This document shows positions 40,767 to 52,489 of a DNA stretch of 64,000 nt, piece after piece; position 1 is the first letter of the stretch; each line of letters begins with the position of its first letter. This DNA comes from an uncultured Planctomycetales bacterium (GTDB taxonomy: Bacteria > Planctomycetota > Planctomycetia > Pirellulales > Thermoguttaceae). Under the pieces are notes generated by a model. It searched no databases and was not told where the DNA came from. It worked only from the letters and a program-made list of their open reading frames with translations. The translations under genes were made by a program, and so were the position numbers. The stretch spans positions 4,817 to 68,816 of the forward strand of contig CALARR010000393.1 of assembly GCA_937889015.1 (NCBI GenBank). The letters run 5' to 3'.

Positions 40767-41783
40767 ATGTCGCGAGTGCTGGTCACCGGCGCCAATGGGT
40801 TCATCGGTGCGCATCTGGTGCGCGCTCTGGTGACGCATGGCGACGATGTATCCTGCCTGGTTCGAATCGGTGCTTGCCTGGACCGTATCCGAGATCAGCC
40901 GGTGCGCTTGTGCTACGGAGATGTCACCCAGCCGGCAACTCTGCACTCGGCCGTGCGCAATATGGAGATCGTGTACCACCTGGCCGGCGCCACTCGCGCC
41001 TCAGGCCGGTTTCAAGAGGTCAATTCCATCGGCACTGGCTACGTGGCCCAAGTCTGCGCCGAACAAACTCGGCCACCGGTCCTGGTTCTGGTCTCCAGCC
41101 TGGCTGCCGCCGGCCCGGCTCCCACCGGCCGCGTCCGTCACGAGATCGATCGCCCTATCCAGGTCAGCCAATATGGCCGCAGCAAACGGGCGGGTGAGTT
41201 GAACGCGCAGCGCTTTGCGCACCGTGTCCCCATCACCGTGATCCGTCCGCCGATTGTGTTGGGGGAGATGGACCGGGTGGGGCTGGACCTCTTCCGTTGT
41301 GTAGCTCGCTACCGCGTAGCCTTTGTTCCTGGACTGGCGCGGCATCGCCACTCCGTGATTCATGCTCGCGATCTGGCGCAGTTGTTGATCCTGGCGGCAG
41401 AGCGTGGCAAACGGTTGCGCCCCGGGCTCGAGAATGGAAGTGGCACATCCCAGGGCTACTATTTCGCGGCGAGCGAGGCCAATCCCAGTTTCGACGAGTT
41501 GGGACGCATGATCGCCGCAGCGTTGGAGCAACCCTATGTGCTGTGCATCCCCGTCGCGATGCCTTTGGTCTGGCTCATGGCTGGCGGCGGCGAACTGCTC
41601 TCCCGGCTGGCTCGCCGACCGGTCTATCTGAACCTCGACAAGGCGGCTGAGGTGACGGCCGGGGCATGGGTCTGTTCGGGACGAGCGGCCTGTGAGGAGT
41701 TGGGATTCCGCGTCGGCGCCTGTCTGCAGCAGCGAATTCGCGAGACGGCCACCTGGTACCGGCAGGTTCAGTGGCTGGAGTGA
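40767..41783 (+). CDS. NAD-dependent epimerase/dehydratase (extended SDR)
   Basis: A 338-aa extended short-chain dehydrogenase. VLVTGANGFIGAHLVRAL (residues 4-21) is the Rossmann glycine motif; VYHLAGATRAS, LVLVSSLAAAGPAP and YGRSKRAGELNAQRF (Tyr and Lys of the YxxxK active site) follow, then VTVIRPPIVLGEMDR. Such enzymes act on nucleotide sugars, but the family also includes the bacterial ceramide reductase and sterol/hopanoid dehydrogenases. Its position back to back with the bCerS-like operon makes a lipid substrate worth considering. The ATG at 40767 is chosen because the Rossmann motif follows at once; no clear ribosome site, and an ATG at 40707 is an alternative. Confidence 0.85.
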   Translation: MSRVLVTGANGFIGAHLVRALVTHGDDVSCLVRIGACLDRIRDQPVRLCYGDVTQPATLHSAVRNMEIVYHLAGATRASGRFQEVNSIGTGYVAQVCAEQTRPPVLVLVSSLAAAGPAPTGRVRHEIDRPIQVSQYGRSKRAGELNAQRFAHRVPITVIRPPIVLGEMDRVGLDLFRCVARYRVAFVPGLARHRHSVIHARDLAQLLILAAERGKRLRPGLENGSGTSQGYYFAASEANPSFDELGRMIAAALEQPYVLCIPVAMPLVWLMAGGGELLSRLARRPVYLNLDKAAEVTAGAWVCSGRAACEELGFRVGACLQQRIRETATWYRQVQWLE

Positions 41784-41906
41784 GCGCTGTGTGGCCGAGC
41801 AACTTTGCGCGCGCTGGCGGTCGCAGGCTGCCGCCGGAGCAGCACACGCTGGCAAGACGCGAGGTCCGGGGGAAAGAGGGCGCCTGCAGCGGGGCCCAGA
41901 TCGCCT

Positions 41907-42671
41907 TTAGGCACGCACCAGTTCCGCGCAGATTCCACCGGCGCGCAGCACCTTGTGCATCCGCGTGAACCACAGTTCTTTGTGCCAGTGCAAGCCGACC
42001 TGTTCGCAGGTTTGACGCAACTCGCGGCGATTGTAGGTGCGGCAGCACCACATCCGGCTGGTCCAGGCCCCCGAAAAGCTGTCTTCGGTGGTCAGCAGCA
42101 GCATCCTGGCGCCCGGCATCATGACGCGCGCCAGTTCAGCCAGCCCCATGCGTGGATCGGGGATATGTTCCAGCACGTAGCCGCACGTCACGCAGTCGAA
42201 CGTGGCGTCGGCAAACGGGAGCCGAGTAATATCCGCGCCGAAGAACCGGGGGCGCGCGCTGCGCAAACGTATCCGAGCCCGGCGCAGCATCTCGTGCGAA
42301 AGGTCGAAGCCCAGCACCTCGGCCTCCGGATCCGCATACTTCAAGAGATGCTTGACGATCTGCCCGGCGCCGCTGCCCACATCCAGAATCCGCCGTGCCC
42401 CGTGCAAGTCGAACACCCGTTTGCGAATCAACCGCTCGCCCAACACGGTGTGCAGCGACAGAAAACTGCACGTGGCCAACAATGCCCCCTGCGGCCCATC
42501 GTACACGTCTCGGACCTTCTCCCGGTACTCTTCGTAGCTCAACCGATCGATGGAACGGTGTTCCAGCAGGCGATTGATGACATTCCTACGCTCGCCCCGA
42601 TGGACGGGCTTCTTTCGGCGGGGGAGGCTGCGCTGAGGACTGGTCAAAGGCGTCATGGTATCGAAGGCCAT
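41907..42671 (-). CDS. Class I SAM-dependent methyltransferase (Methyltransf_11 type)
   Basis: A 254-aa protein with a Rossmann methyltransferase core: RRILDVGSGAGQIVKHLLKY (motif I, about residues 92-111), VLGFDLSHEMLRRAR (motif II), FFGADITRLPFADATFD and CVTCGYVLEHIPDPRMG. An unusual N-terminal region of about 85 residues includes a basic segment (RSLPRRKKPVHRGERR). Substrate not predictable; UbiE-like proteins methylate quinones and lipids. The ATG at 42669-42671 has GGAAAG 8 bases upstream and GAGG closer in; MTPLTS five codons later is possible. It converges on the epimerase gene. Confidence 0.82.
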   Translation of the reverse strand: MAFDTMTPLTSPQRSLPRRKKPVHRGERRNVINRLLEHRSIDRLSYEEYREKVRDVYDGPQGALLATCSFLSLHTVLGERLIRKRVFDLHGARRILDVGSGAGQIVKHLLKYADPEAEVLGFDLSHEMLRRARIRLRSARPRFFGADITRLPFADATFDCVTCGYVLEHIPDPRMGLAELARVMMPGARMLLLTTEDSFSGAWTSRMWCCRTYNRRELRQTCEQVGLHWHKELWFTRMHKVLRAGGICAELVRA

Positions 42672-42887
42672 TACCTCGCTTTCCAGGATCGTCCGACGAT
42701 CGAGCAGACAACGTATCGCAACGATTTCTAGATATACCACCAGGCGCGCAAGACGGCTAGACCGGCACTGCTGGCCACGGGGTAGATTTCGCTCGGCACA
42801 GCCCTCTATCCCCACTTTCGCGGAATGTCGCCGCGATCGCTCCAGATTACCACTTTGGGGTCGACGGCCCGTCCACCTCCCCCACCG

Positions 42888-44168
42888 TCAGTCGGCGCGC
42901 CTGGCATGGTTTTCGCCAAACGAGGTGTACAGCCGCTCCGCCAGGGCCAAGGCTTCGTCCCGGCTGCCAATCTCGCCCTCTAGCTGTGCGTCGCGAATGG
43001 CTTCCAGCACATGGCGGAACGCCGGTCCGGCCTTCCAGCCCCGTTGCAGCAGATCCCCTCCGGTGAGTAGAGGGTTTGGGTCGAACTTCTCGCGTGGGCC
43101 CTCCAGCAACTCCAGGCACCATGCTGCGTCGGCCGGGTCGGCTTGTCCCGCGCGCGCGGCGGCGCTCGTCATCGCACTGAGATTGGCAGCGTCGGCATGG
43201 GCCAAGACCCGAAACAGACGACAACGCGGTTGGCGCCGCGCACCCCTAAGTGCTTGGTGGTGGTCCACCAGCCAAACCAGGCTCTCGATTTCCTTGTTCG
43301 ACAACCGCCACCGCAGGCCCACACTCTGCGCGCCGCCAGCGTCAACCAGGCCGCTCAGAAGCACGGCCAGCGCCGAGGGAAAGCGCGGGGCCCGCAATTC
43401 GCCCAGCACCGCCAGGTTTCGCTCCAGGCCTTGCTTGGCCGCAGCCTCCGATGCAAGGATCTCTGGGAGAACCGTTTCTGCCAGGCGCGCCTGGACCAAC
43501 AACCGCAGTCCTCGAACGCGGTAGGTCTCGACCAACAGGCGCCGCATTTCGGCCGCGATTCGTTCCGGGCTGACAACCGAGATTTGGTCGGCTGTGCGCT
43601 GAATCGCGGTCCATGTCGCCTCGTCCAGATGGAAGTCAAAGGTGGCTGCAAACCGCACCGCGCGCAGCATCCGCAACTTGTCTTCCGCAAATCGTTCAGC
43701 CGGATCACCGATGGCACGGATGATCCCTTGCGCCAAGTCGGCCTGGCCGCCGACGTAGTCCAACACACGATCTTCCACCGGATCGTAAAACAGTCCGTTG
43801 ATGGTGAAATCGCGCCGTGAGGCGTCTTCCTCGGCGGAACTGAAGGTCACCGAATCTGGATGCCGTCCGTCGCTGTAGGCCGCATCGCGGCGGAAGGTAG
43901 TCACTTCCACCTGACCAGCACCGGTGGGGCCCACCACCATGATGACTCCGAACGCGGCTCCCACAGGCACCGTCCGCCGCCGCCCGAACAGGTCCCGCAC
44001 CTGGTCCGGCAGCGCATTGGTTGCCACGTCATAGTCTTTTGGCGTGCGTCGCATGAGATGATCGCGCACGCACCCCCCGGCCCAATACGCGTCGTATCCG
44101 GCTACGCGTAGCCGTTGGAGCACTTCCCGGGCGAACTCTCGTTGGTGCAGGGGGGAAAGGAGGGGCAT
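42888..44168 (-). CDS. cca: CCA tRNA nucleotidyltransferase / poly(A) polymerase family
   Basis: A 426-aa class II nucleotidyltransferase. AYWAGGCVRDHLMRRTPKDY followed by DVATNA holds the GG helix and the catalytic DxD Asp residues (about 30-50). RRDFTINGLFYDP, VLDYVGGQADLAQGIIRAIG and ERFAEDKLRMLRAVRFAATF are the head and neck motifs. It adds or repairs the 3' CCA of tRNAs; some relatives add only A or are poly(A) polymerases. The tRNA-Ala gene in this window does not encode CCA, so such an enzyme is needed. The ATG at 44166-44168 follows GAAGG closely; a longer in-frame start at 44246 is unlikely. Confidence 0.9.
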   Translation of the reverse strand: MPLLSPLHQREFAREVLQRLRVAGYDAYWAGGCVRDHLMRRTPKDYDVATNALPDQVRDLFGRRRTVPVGAAFGVIMVVGPTGAGQVEVTTFRRDAAYSDGRHPDSVTFSSAEEDASRRDFTINGLFYDPVEDRVLDYVGGQADLAQGIIRAIGDPAERFAEDKLRMLRAVRFAATFDFHLDEATWTAIQRTADQISVVSPERIAAEMRRLLVETYRVRGLRLLVQARLAETVLPEILASEAAAKQGLERNLAVLGELRAPRFPSALAVLLSGLVDAGGAQSVGLRWRLSNKEIESLVWLVDHHQALRGARRQPRCRLFRVLAHADAANLSAMTSAAARAGQADPADAAWCLELLEGPREKFDPNPLLTGGDLLQRGWKAGPAFRHVLEAIRDAQLEGEIGSRDEALALAERLYTSFGENHARRAD

Positions 44169-44461
44169 CGCCTTCTGGGATGGCCAAGGGAAACTGGGCA
44201 GTGGTTCGCAAGAGTGAAGGGTAGTCCAGATCACCCAATAAGACAATCGCAGCCCGCTGATCCTGGCAAGTCAGGCGGCCCACGCAGGAAGCAGAAATGG
44301 ACTTCGAGAGGCCATCGTGTTTCTGGCCACCCTGGTACGGGGTGAGCGGAACCACCAGATCTACCGGTGGCAGGGTTGAAAATCGGCCCTCCAAAGGCGA
44401 TGATACGTGCTTGCGCGCCTGGGCGTTCAGCCAGGCGCGCCATCTGGAGGAGGGTTCTAGC

Positions 44462-44818
44462 GTGCTGCGGTTCATGTTTCGATCCAAGATCCATCGGGCC
44501 ACGCTGACCGGTACCGATTTGGACTACGAGGGCAGTATCACCATCGATCGCGACCTGATCGACGCCGCAGGTTTGCTCGTCGGCGAGCAGGTGCACGTGC
44601 TGAATCTGAGCAACGGCCAGCGACTTATCACCTATGTGATTGAGGCCGCTCCCGGAACAGGCACGGTGTTGCTGAATGGTCCAGCGGCCCGGCTTGGCCT
44701 GCGTGGCGACAAGGTCGTGATCCTCTCGTATTGCGGCATGACCGACGAGGAAGCTCGCACCCATCGGCCGACGGTCGTGCATGTCGACGATCAGAACCGT
44801 ATCGTCCCGCGCCCGTAA
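44462..44818 (+). CDS. panD: Aspartate 1-decarboxylase
   Basis: A 118-aa pyruvoyl enzyme precursor that makes beta-alanine for pantothenate and CoA. LRFMFRSKIHRATLTGTDLD, YEGSITIDRDLIDAAGLL (self-cleavage at Gly-Ser, with Tyr before it) and QVHVLNLSNGQRLITYVIEA match PanD throughout. The length is normal for PanD. GTG at 44462 is chosen because GGAGGAGG lies about 8 bases before it and the protein begins at the usual point; an upstream in-frame ATG at 44297 would add 55 unrelated residues. Confidence 0.95.
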   Translation: MLRFMFRSKIHRATLTGTDLDYEGSITIDRDLIDAAGLLVGEQVHVLNLSNGQRLITYVIEAAPGTGTVLLNGPAARLGLRGDKVVILSYCGMTDEEARTHRPTVVHVDDQNRIVPRP

Positions 44819-45058
44819 ACGGCTGCCGGTGTTGTGGCTCACTGCCGCGTCGGCTGGCGCGACCCCCGCTTGCTGCAGGGAGACGATCCCTGAGTGCATG
44901 CGACCGCGCGCGTTGGGTGCAACGGCGACTAGTTCTGATGGGTGGTGTCGGCGGCTTCGTGACTTCAGTTGATGCCCGGTGATCCCCCCGGCCATGCTAG
45001 ACTTGGGGTGTCGGCGCGGTTGGGAGTTCGGCATCCAGTCACGCGAGCTACGCGGTTC

Positions 45059-46297
45059 ATGACTCCGCAATCTCATTTTCTCCAAGTGGGACTGTCCTTG
45101 TTCCTGGGGCTCCTGGTGGGCCTGCAGCGACAGCGCACGGCCCCCGGCATGCCTGGCGTGCGTACCTTTCCGTTGATCACCGTGCTAGGCACGATTTGCG
45201 GGATTCTCGCCGATTCGTGGGGGGGGTGGTTGGTGGCGGCCGGTCTGCTGGGAGTCGTTGCCGTCTCGAGCACGGCTCGATTCCTCCGTGCCCAGCACAA
45301 CGACCTCGACAGCGGCACCACGACCGACATGGCGGCCCTGGTCATGTACGGCGTCGGTGCAATGCTGGCTGCGGGAATGCTCCAGGTCCCGGTGGCCATC
45401 GGCGGCGGAGTCGCCGTCCTGCTTCATCTGAAGCCCCAAATGCACCGCTTTGCCGAACGTTTGGGCGACACCGACGTCCGGGCGATCATGCAGTTTGTGC
45501 TGATTGCCCTCATCATCCTGCCGGTTCTTCCGGCCGGCCGATACGGCCCCCTCGAAGTCTTCAATCCCTTCGAGACGTGGCTGATTGTCGTGCTGATCGT
45601 GGGGCTCAGCCTGGCCGGTTACCTCGCCTATCGCTTCTTTGGACGCGACGCGGGAATCATGCTGGGGGGTATCCTCGGGGGCCTCATCTCCAGCACTGCG
45701 ACCACGGTCAGCTATTCACGGCAAGCACGCTCTGACGATGCCAGTGAACGTGCGGCCGCCGTGGTCATCATGATTGCCTCGACGGTGGCTCTGGCACGCG
45801 TGGCTTTCGCCGCGGGGGTGGTCTCCCTCGATTTCTTGATACGCTTGGGCCCCCCGTTGCTGATCGTCGGCAGCCTGATGCTGCTCCCCTCATTGGTGCT
45901 CTGGGCGCGCGTGCGTCGCGAATCCAGTCCCATGCCGGTGCCGGAGAATCCGACCCAACTCAAGTCGGCAATTGTCTTCGCGCTGTTGTACACGGTGGTC
46001 CTCCTGGCCTTGGCTGCGGCCAAGCACTATGGCCAGTCGATGGGGATGTTCGCCATCGCCGGGCTCTCTGGCCTGACCGACATGGACGCCATCACCCTCT
46101 CCACGGCGCGAATGTCCCAGGTCGATCCGCAGGTTGTCGCCGAGGGCTGGCGACTGGTCATGGTCGCCGCCTTGGCCAATCTGTTTGCCAAGGCCGCGTT
46201 GGCCGGTGTGCTGGGCGGGGCACGCCTGTTGTGGCATCTGACCGCGCTGTTCACCCCGCCCTTGCTAGCAGGGGTTCTGCTGCTCTGGCTGTGGTAG
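45059..46297 (+). CDS. MgtC/DUF4010 family membrane protein
   Basis: A 412-aa polytopic inner-membrane protein with about eleven hydrophobic segments. The N-terminal half resembles MgtC/SapB (FLQVGLSLFLGLLVGLQRQR, GVRTFPLITVLGTICGILAD, GTTTDMAALVMYGVGAMLAA). The C-terminal half is DUF4010 (LGGILGGLISSTATTVSYSR, MGMFAIAGLSGLTDMDAITL). Family members are implicated in magnesium homeostasis or ion transport, but no transport reaction is established for DUF4010. The ATG at 45059 directly precedes the first membrane segment; the ribosome site is weak. Confidence 0.85.
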   Translation: MTPQSHFLQVGLSLFLGLLVGLQRQRTAPGMPGVRTFPLITVLGTICGILADSWGGWLVAAGLLGVVAVSSTARFLRAQHNDLDSGTTTDMAALVMYGVGAMLAAGMLQVPVAIGGGVAVLLHLKPQMHRFAERLGDTDVRAIMQFVLIALIILPVLPAGRYGPLEVFNPFETWLIVVLIVGLSLAGYLAYRFFGRDAGIMLGGILGGLISSTATTVSYSRQARSDDASERAAAVVIMIASTVALARVAFAAGVVSLDFLIRLGPPLLIVGSLMLLPSLVLWARVRRESSPMPVPENPTQLKSAIVFALLYTVVLLALAAAKHYGQSMGMFAIAGLSGLTDMDAITLSTARMSQVDPQVVAEGWRLVMVAALANLFAKAALAGVLGGARLLWHLTALFTPPLLAGVLLLWLW

Positions 46298-46522
46298 GCT
46301 AGGGACGTTGGCCGACCGATCAGCCGGTCTGCAAAACAACCCTTCGGCGTGATACCTCCTCACCGCCCGGTTGTGCTAGGCTGATAGCTGTCACCTGGTC
46401 TCTTTTCGGGGCTTGCGTTGTCGGTGCACCGAGGGCCCCGGAGCGGAAATCCCCGTTTCCTACCTCCCCATGGCTCGGTTGGTACCTGGGCAATGCCGAG
46501 ATCAACAGAGGAGTTCCCCGCC

Positions 46523-49087
<2,565 letters not shown>

Positions 49088-49100
49088 CGCACTTCGGTCC

Positions 49101-50483
49101 TCACGGCTCCCGCACCGCGTCGTCACGGCCGCTCCATTGTCTCAGGTGTCGCTGCAAGGTGCGGAGCGAGATACCCAAGGCTTCTGCCGTTCGGGTTCGG
49201 TTGCCGCCGTGCTGCTCCAACGTCCGCAGGGTGGCCGAGCGCTGGACCTCATCCAGGGAACGGGCGTCGGTCGTCGGCCCTTCGGCTACCGTGCCTGGCT
49301 CGAAATCCTGGGAGATGTTCCTGGGCAGATCCTCCACCGTGAGCACTGGCCCGCGCGCCATGACTACCATGCACTCCATCGCGTTGCGGAGCTGGCGCAC
49401 GTTGCCCGGCCAGGCGAAGGCTTGCATGCGTTGCATCAGCTCCGGGGCAATCTGCAGAGGCGCGACGCGGTTGGCCTCGCAGAATTGATGCAGGAAGAAG
49501 TCGGCCAGTAGCGGAATGTCATCCACTCGATCGCGCAACGGCGGCAGGCAAATCGCGACTACGTTGAGCCGGTAATAGAGATCCTCGCGAAATGCTCCCC
49601 GGGCGACCATTTGCTGCAGATTGCGACTGGTCGCGGCCACCACGCGCACGTTCACTGTCCGGTTGTCGTTGGAACCCACCGGCGTGACCGTGTGATTCTC
49701 CAACGCGCGCAGCAGCTTCGCCTGCGAGGTCAACGGGAAATCGCCGATCTCATCGATGAAGATCGTCCCATCGTTGGCCGACTCGAAACGGCCCATCCGC
49801 GGGCTCGTCGCGCCGGTAAAGGCCCCGCGAACATGCCCAAACAACTCGCTCTCGGCCAGCGATTCGGGAATCGCCGCCATGTTCACCACCACGAACGGTC
49901 CCTCCTGCCGCGGGCCATTCTCGTGGATCGCCTCGGCGATCAACTCCTTTCCCGTGCCCGACTCGCCCAAGATCAACACGGTGCTCTCGGCCTGCGCCGC
50001 CCGACGGGTTTGATCAAAGACGTCGAGCATCGCTGCCGATTGCCCGACCATCCGTTCCATGCCATCCGCTCCACTGACTGGAACCGGGGCCTGGAAGCAG
50101 GCGGGAGCGGCCTCGGGATGCTCTTTCAGAACGTGGCGGATCAACTCCAGCAACTGGTCTGGATAAATGGGTTTGGTGAGGTAGTCCCGGGCCCCGAGCT
50201 TCATGGCCAGCACGGCCGATTCCACGTCGCCGTAGGCCGTTATCATGATGAAGGGCGTGTGCGGCCGCTGCGACTTCCAGTAACGAAGCAGATCCAACCC
50301 ACTACTCTTGCCCATCCGCAGATCGCTGAGGATCAGGTCGATCGGCTCGTGGATGTGCTCCAGGGCCTCCTGCGGATTCGCCGTTGCCAGCACATCGAAG
50401 CCTTCCAACCGCAGCACGCGATCCAGGGCTTCGCGTTCGCCAGGACCGTCTTCCACGACCAGAATCCGAGCACTCTGAGCCAT
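49101..50483 (-). CDS. NtrC-type sigma-54-dependent response regulator
   Basis: A 460-aa regulator. Residues 5-120 are a receiver domain (ILVVEDGPGEREAL, phospho-acceptor Asp in LILSDLRMG, LTKPIYPDQLLEL). The AAA+ domain at about 145-380 has Walker A GESGTGKE, the sigma-54 contact loop GAFTGA, FIDEIGDFP and the R-finger region. A Fis-type helix-turn-helix ends the protein (NRTRTAEALGISLRTLQRHL). No sensor kinase gene is adjacent. It should activate sigma-54 promoters after phosphorylation. AAAAGG lies 6 bases before the ATG at 50481-50483. The end is 13 bp from the converging AmmeMemoRadiSam gene. Confidence 0.94.
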   Translation of the reverse strand: MAQSARILVVEDGPGEREALDRVLRLEGFDVLATANPQEALEHIHEPIDLILSDLRMGKSSGLDLLRYWKSQRPHTPFIMITAYGDVESAVLAMKLGARDYLTKPIYPDQLLELIRHVLKEHPEAAPACFQAPVPVSGADGMERMVGQSAAMLDVFDQTRRAAQAESTVLILGESGTGKELIAEAIHENGPRQEGPFVVVNMAAIPESLAESELFGHVRGAFTGATSPRMGRFESANDGTIFIDEIGDFPLTSQAKLLRALENHTVTPVGSNDNRTVNVRVVAATSRNLQQMVARGAFREDLYYRLNVVAICLPPLRDRVDDIPLLADFFLHQFCEANRVAPLQIAPELMQRMQAFAWPGNVRQLRNAMECMVVMARGPVLTVEDLPRNISQDFEPGTVAEGPTTDARSLDEVQRSATLRTLEQHGGNRTRTAEALGISLRTLQRHLRQWSGRDDAVREP

Positions 50484-50814
50484 AGATGCCTTTTGCCGCG
50501 GATGGACTGCGGCGCCCTTGGATCCGACACCAAGCGAGGGATTCGTAGCTGCTTCACAACCACTTGGCGCCAAAGGCTTTATCTTCCGTGGTTCAAACGC
50601 TGGCGTCAACACCCCCACTGTGGTCTCTGAAGGCTCGCCAACGACCTGGGCCGCACGAGCCGCTCGGGGCCTGTGCGGCGTAAGGCTTTGCGCAGACGCC
50701 TCCTGGAGAGCAGCTAATTTGGATCGGCTTTGCGGAAAACTCCTTTTGTGCCGATAAGAGAAGAAGACGTGATCGCGTAAACGGTAGGGCCCACTCACTC
50801 AATGCGGATCGGCT
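50484..50814. other. Divergent intergenic region with a palindrome
   Basis: No gene seen. The region separates the NtrC-type regulator from the outer-membrane lipoprotein gene. It contains a perfect 10-bp palindrome TTGGCGCCAA (50564-50573) that could be an operator. No consensus sigma-54 promoter (TGGCAC-N5-TTGC) was found. Confidence 0.4.
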
Positions 50815-52464
50815 ATGGCCATGGATGTGCCGAAGCAGACAGCCCGAGCACGGAGAAGTCGCCGTAACGCCAGTTGGGGGAAAAGCTTGGTGCTTTGGGC
50901 CTTGTTGCCGACCGGTCTGGGGTGCGGGGGGTTGCAACACTGGTGGCACAACGGCGGCCTGGTCGGCCCCAACTACGGCACTCCCTCAGCAGAGGTCGCC
51001 GAGGCTTGGATCGATGCCGACTCACCCCAGTTGAAGTCGGCCCCGGTCGACCCCGTTGCATGGTGGACCGTCTTCGGCGACCCCGTGTTGAACCACCTGG
51101 TCCAGCATGCTTCCCAACAGAACCTGTCGCTGCGTGCGGCCTGCCAGCGGATCCTCGAAGCGCGCGCCGAGCGGGGTGTTGCCGCCGGTTCGCTCTTTGC
51201 CCAACAACAGGAGATGACCGGGACTTACTCCCGCAACGGGTTCAGCCGGAATGCCTATCCCTTTGGCAGCTTCCCGATCAAGATGGACTACGATGACTGG
51301 CAGGTCGGGTTCGACGCTGCCTGGGAACTGGACTTCTGGGGACGTTTTCGCCGCGCGGTCGAGGCGGCCGACGCGCACCTCGACGCGCAGTGCGCCGCCT
51401 ATGACGAAGTTCTGGTCATGCTGCAGGCCGAAGTGGCCGCCAGCTACATCCAGATGCGCGCCATGGAAGAACGGTTGCAGTTGGCTCGCCAGAATGTGGA
51501 ATTGCAGCGCAAGACCCTGCAACTGGCGGACACTCGGTTCCGCGGCGGGATGGTCAGCGAACTGGACACGCAGCAGTCCAAGGCCATCCTGGCCGTGACT
51601 GAGGCTTTGATCCCCAGTCTCGAAGCCGCGCGGCGGCGGTTCCAGAATCGTCTGTGTGTGCTCCTGGCCGTGCCGCCGCACGACATGAGCGACGAAATCG
51701 CCCCGAGCCGGGGCATTCCCGCCGCGCCCGCCGAGGTCGCCGTGGGAATCCCCGCTGAACTGCTCCGCCGCCGGCCTGACGTGCGGCGCGCCGAACGCGA
51801 GGCGGCCGCTCTGAGTGCGCGCATCGGCATCGCCGAGGCGGAGTTCTATCCCCACATCGCCATCACCGGCACGATCGGCATCGAGTCGCAATACTTGAGC
51901 GACCTGTTCCACGGCGACAGCCTGATGGGGCGGGTCGGCCCCGGTTTCAAATGGAACCTGCTCAACTACGGCCGGATCGCCAACAACGTGCGCGCTGCCG
52001 AGGCCCGCTTCTGCCAGGCCGTACTCAACTACCGCGACACGGTCCTCAAGGCGAACGAGGAGGTCGAGAACGCCTTGGCGGCGTTCCTTCAGGAGCGGCT
52101 CCGCGTGCAGGCCTTGAACGAAGCCACCGCGGCCTTGGCCCGTGCCGTCGAATTGGCCACGCATCAGTACCAGCAAGGGGTGATTGACTTCCAGCCCTTA
52201 CTCGACTCGCAGCGCGGACTGGTCCAGCAGCAGGACCTGGCCACCGAAAGCCGCGCTCAGGCCAGCATCCACCTGGTGGCGGTCTACAAGGCCCTGGGCG
52301 GCGGCTGGCAGGCGCGCCTCGGGCTGCCCGAACCCGAAGGCGTGGAAATGCTCCCGCCGCCGCTGGACGAGGCGCGTCCCCTGCGCGCGACCACAGAAAC
52401 GACCTCCGGCCTGCCACAAGATTCCGATCCGCCGCGTCCGGCCCCCGTACGGCAACCGGATTGA
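50815..52464 (+). CDS. TolC/NodT-family outer membrane efflux lipoprotein
   Basis: A 549-aa outer-membrane factor. A basic N-terminus precedes a signal peptide with lipobox (PTGLGC, Cys about residue 37). Two outer-membrane efflux repeats follow, with GPNYGTP near the start, WWTVFGDPVLNHLVQHASQQ, the coiled-coil regions and ELLRRRPDVRRAEREAAALS. A Pro/Thr-rich tail ends it. Such channels export drugs or metals with an RND pump and a periplasmic adaptor; neither partner gene is in the window. Two ATGs, 50815 and 50821, are possible starts with no decisive ribosome site. Confidence 0.9.
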   Translation: MAMDVPKQTARARRSRRNASWGKSLVLWALLPTGLGCGGLQHWWHNGGLVGPNYGTPSAEVAEAWIDADSPQLKSAPVDPVAWWTVFGDPVLNHLVQHASQQNLSLRAACQRILEARAERGVAAGSLFAQQQEMTGTYSRNGFSRNAYPFGSFPIKMDYDDWQVGFDAAWELDFWGRFRRAVEAADAHLDAQCAAYDEVLVMLQAEVAASYIQMRAMEERLQLARQNVELQRKTLQLADTRFRGGMVSELDTQQSKAILAVTEALIPSLEAARRRFQNRLCVLLAVPPHDMSDEIAPSRGIPAAPAEVAVGIPAELLRRRPDVRRAEREAAALSARIGIAEAEFYPHIAITGTIGIESQYLSDLFHGDSLMGRVGPGFKWNLLNYGRIANNVRAAEARFCQAVLNYRDTVLKANEEVENALAAFLQERLRVQALNEATAALARAVELATHQYQQGVIDFQPLLDSQRGLVQQQDLATESRAQASIHLVAVYKALGGGWQARLGLPEPEGVEMLPPPLDEARPLRATTETTSGLPQDSDPPRPAPVRQPD

Positions 52465-52489
52465 ATCACAGCGAGTCTGACCTGTGACG

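Noticed and set aside
50484..50814. Sigma-54 promoter near the NtrC-type regulator
   Set aside because: The nearest match, around TTGGCGCCAAAGG, lacks the GC element at the required spacing.
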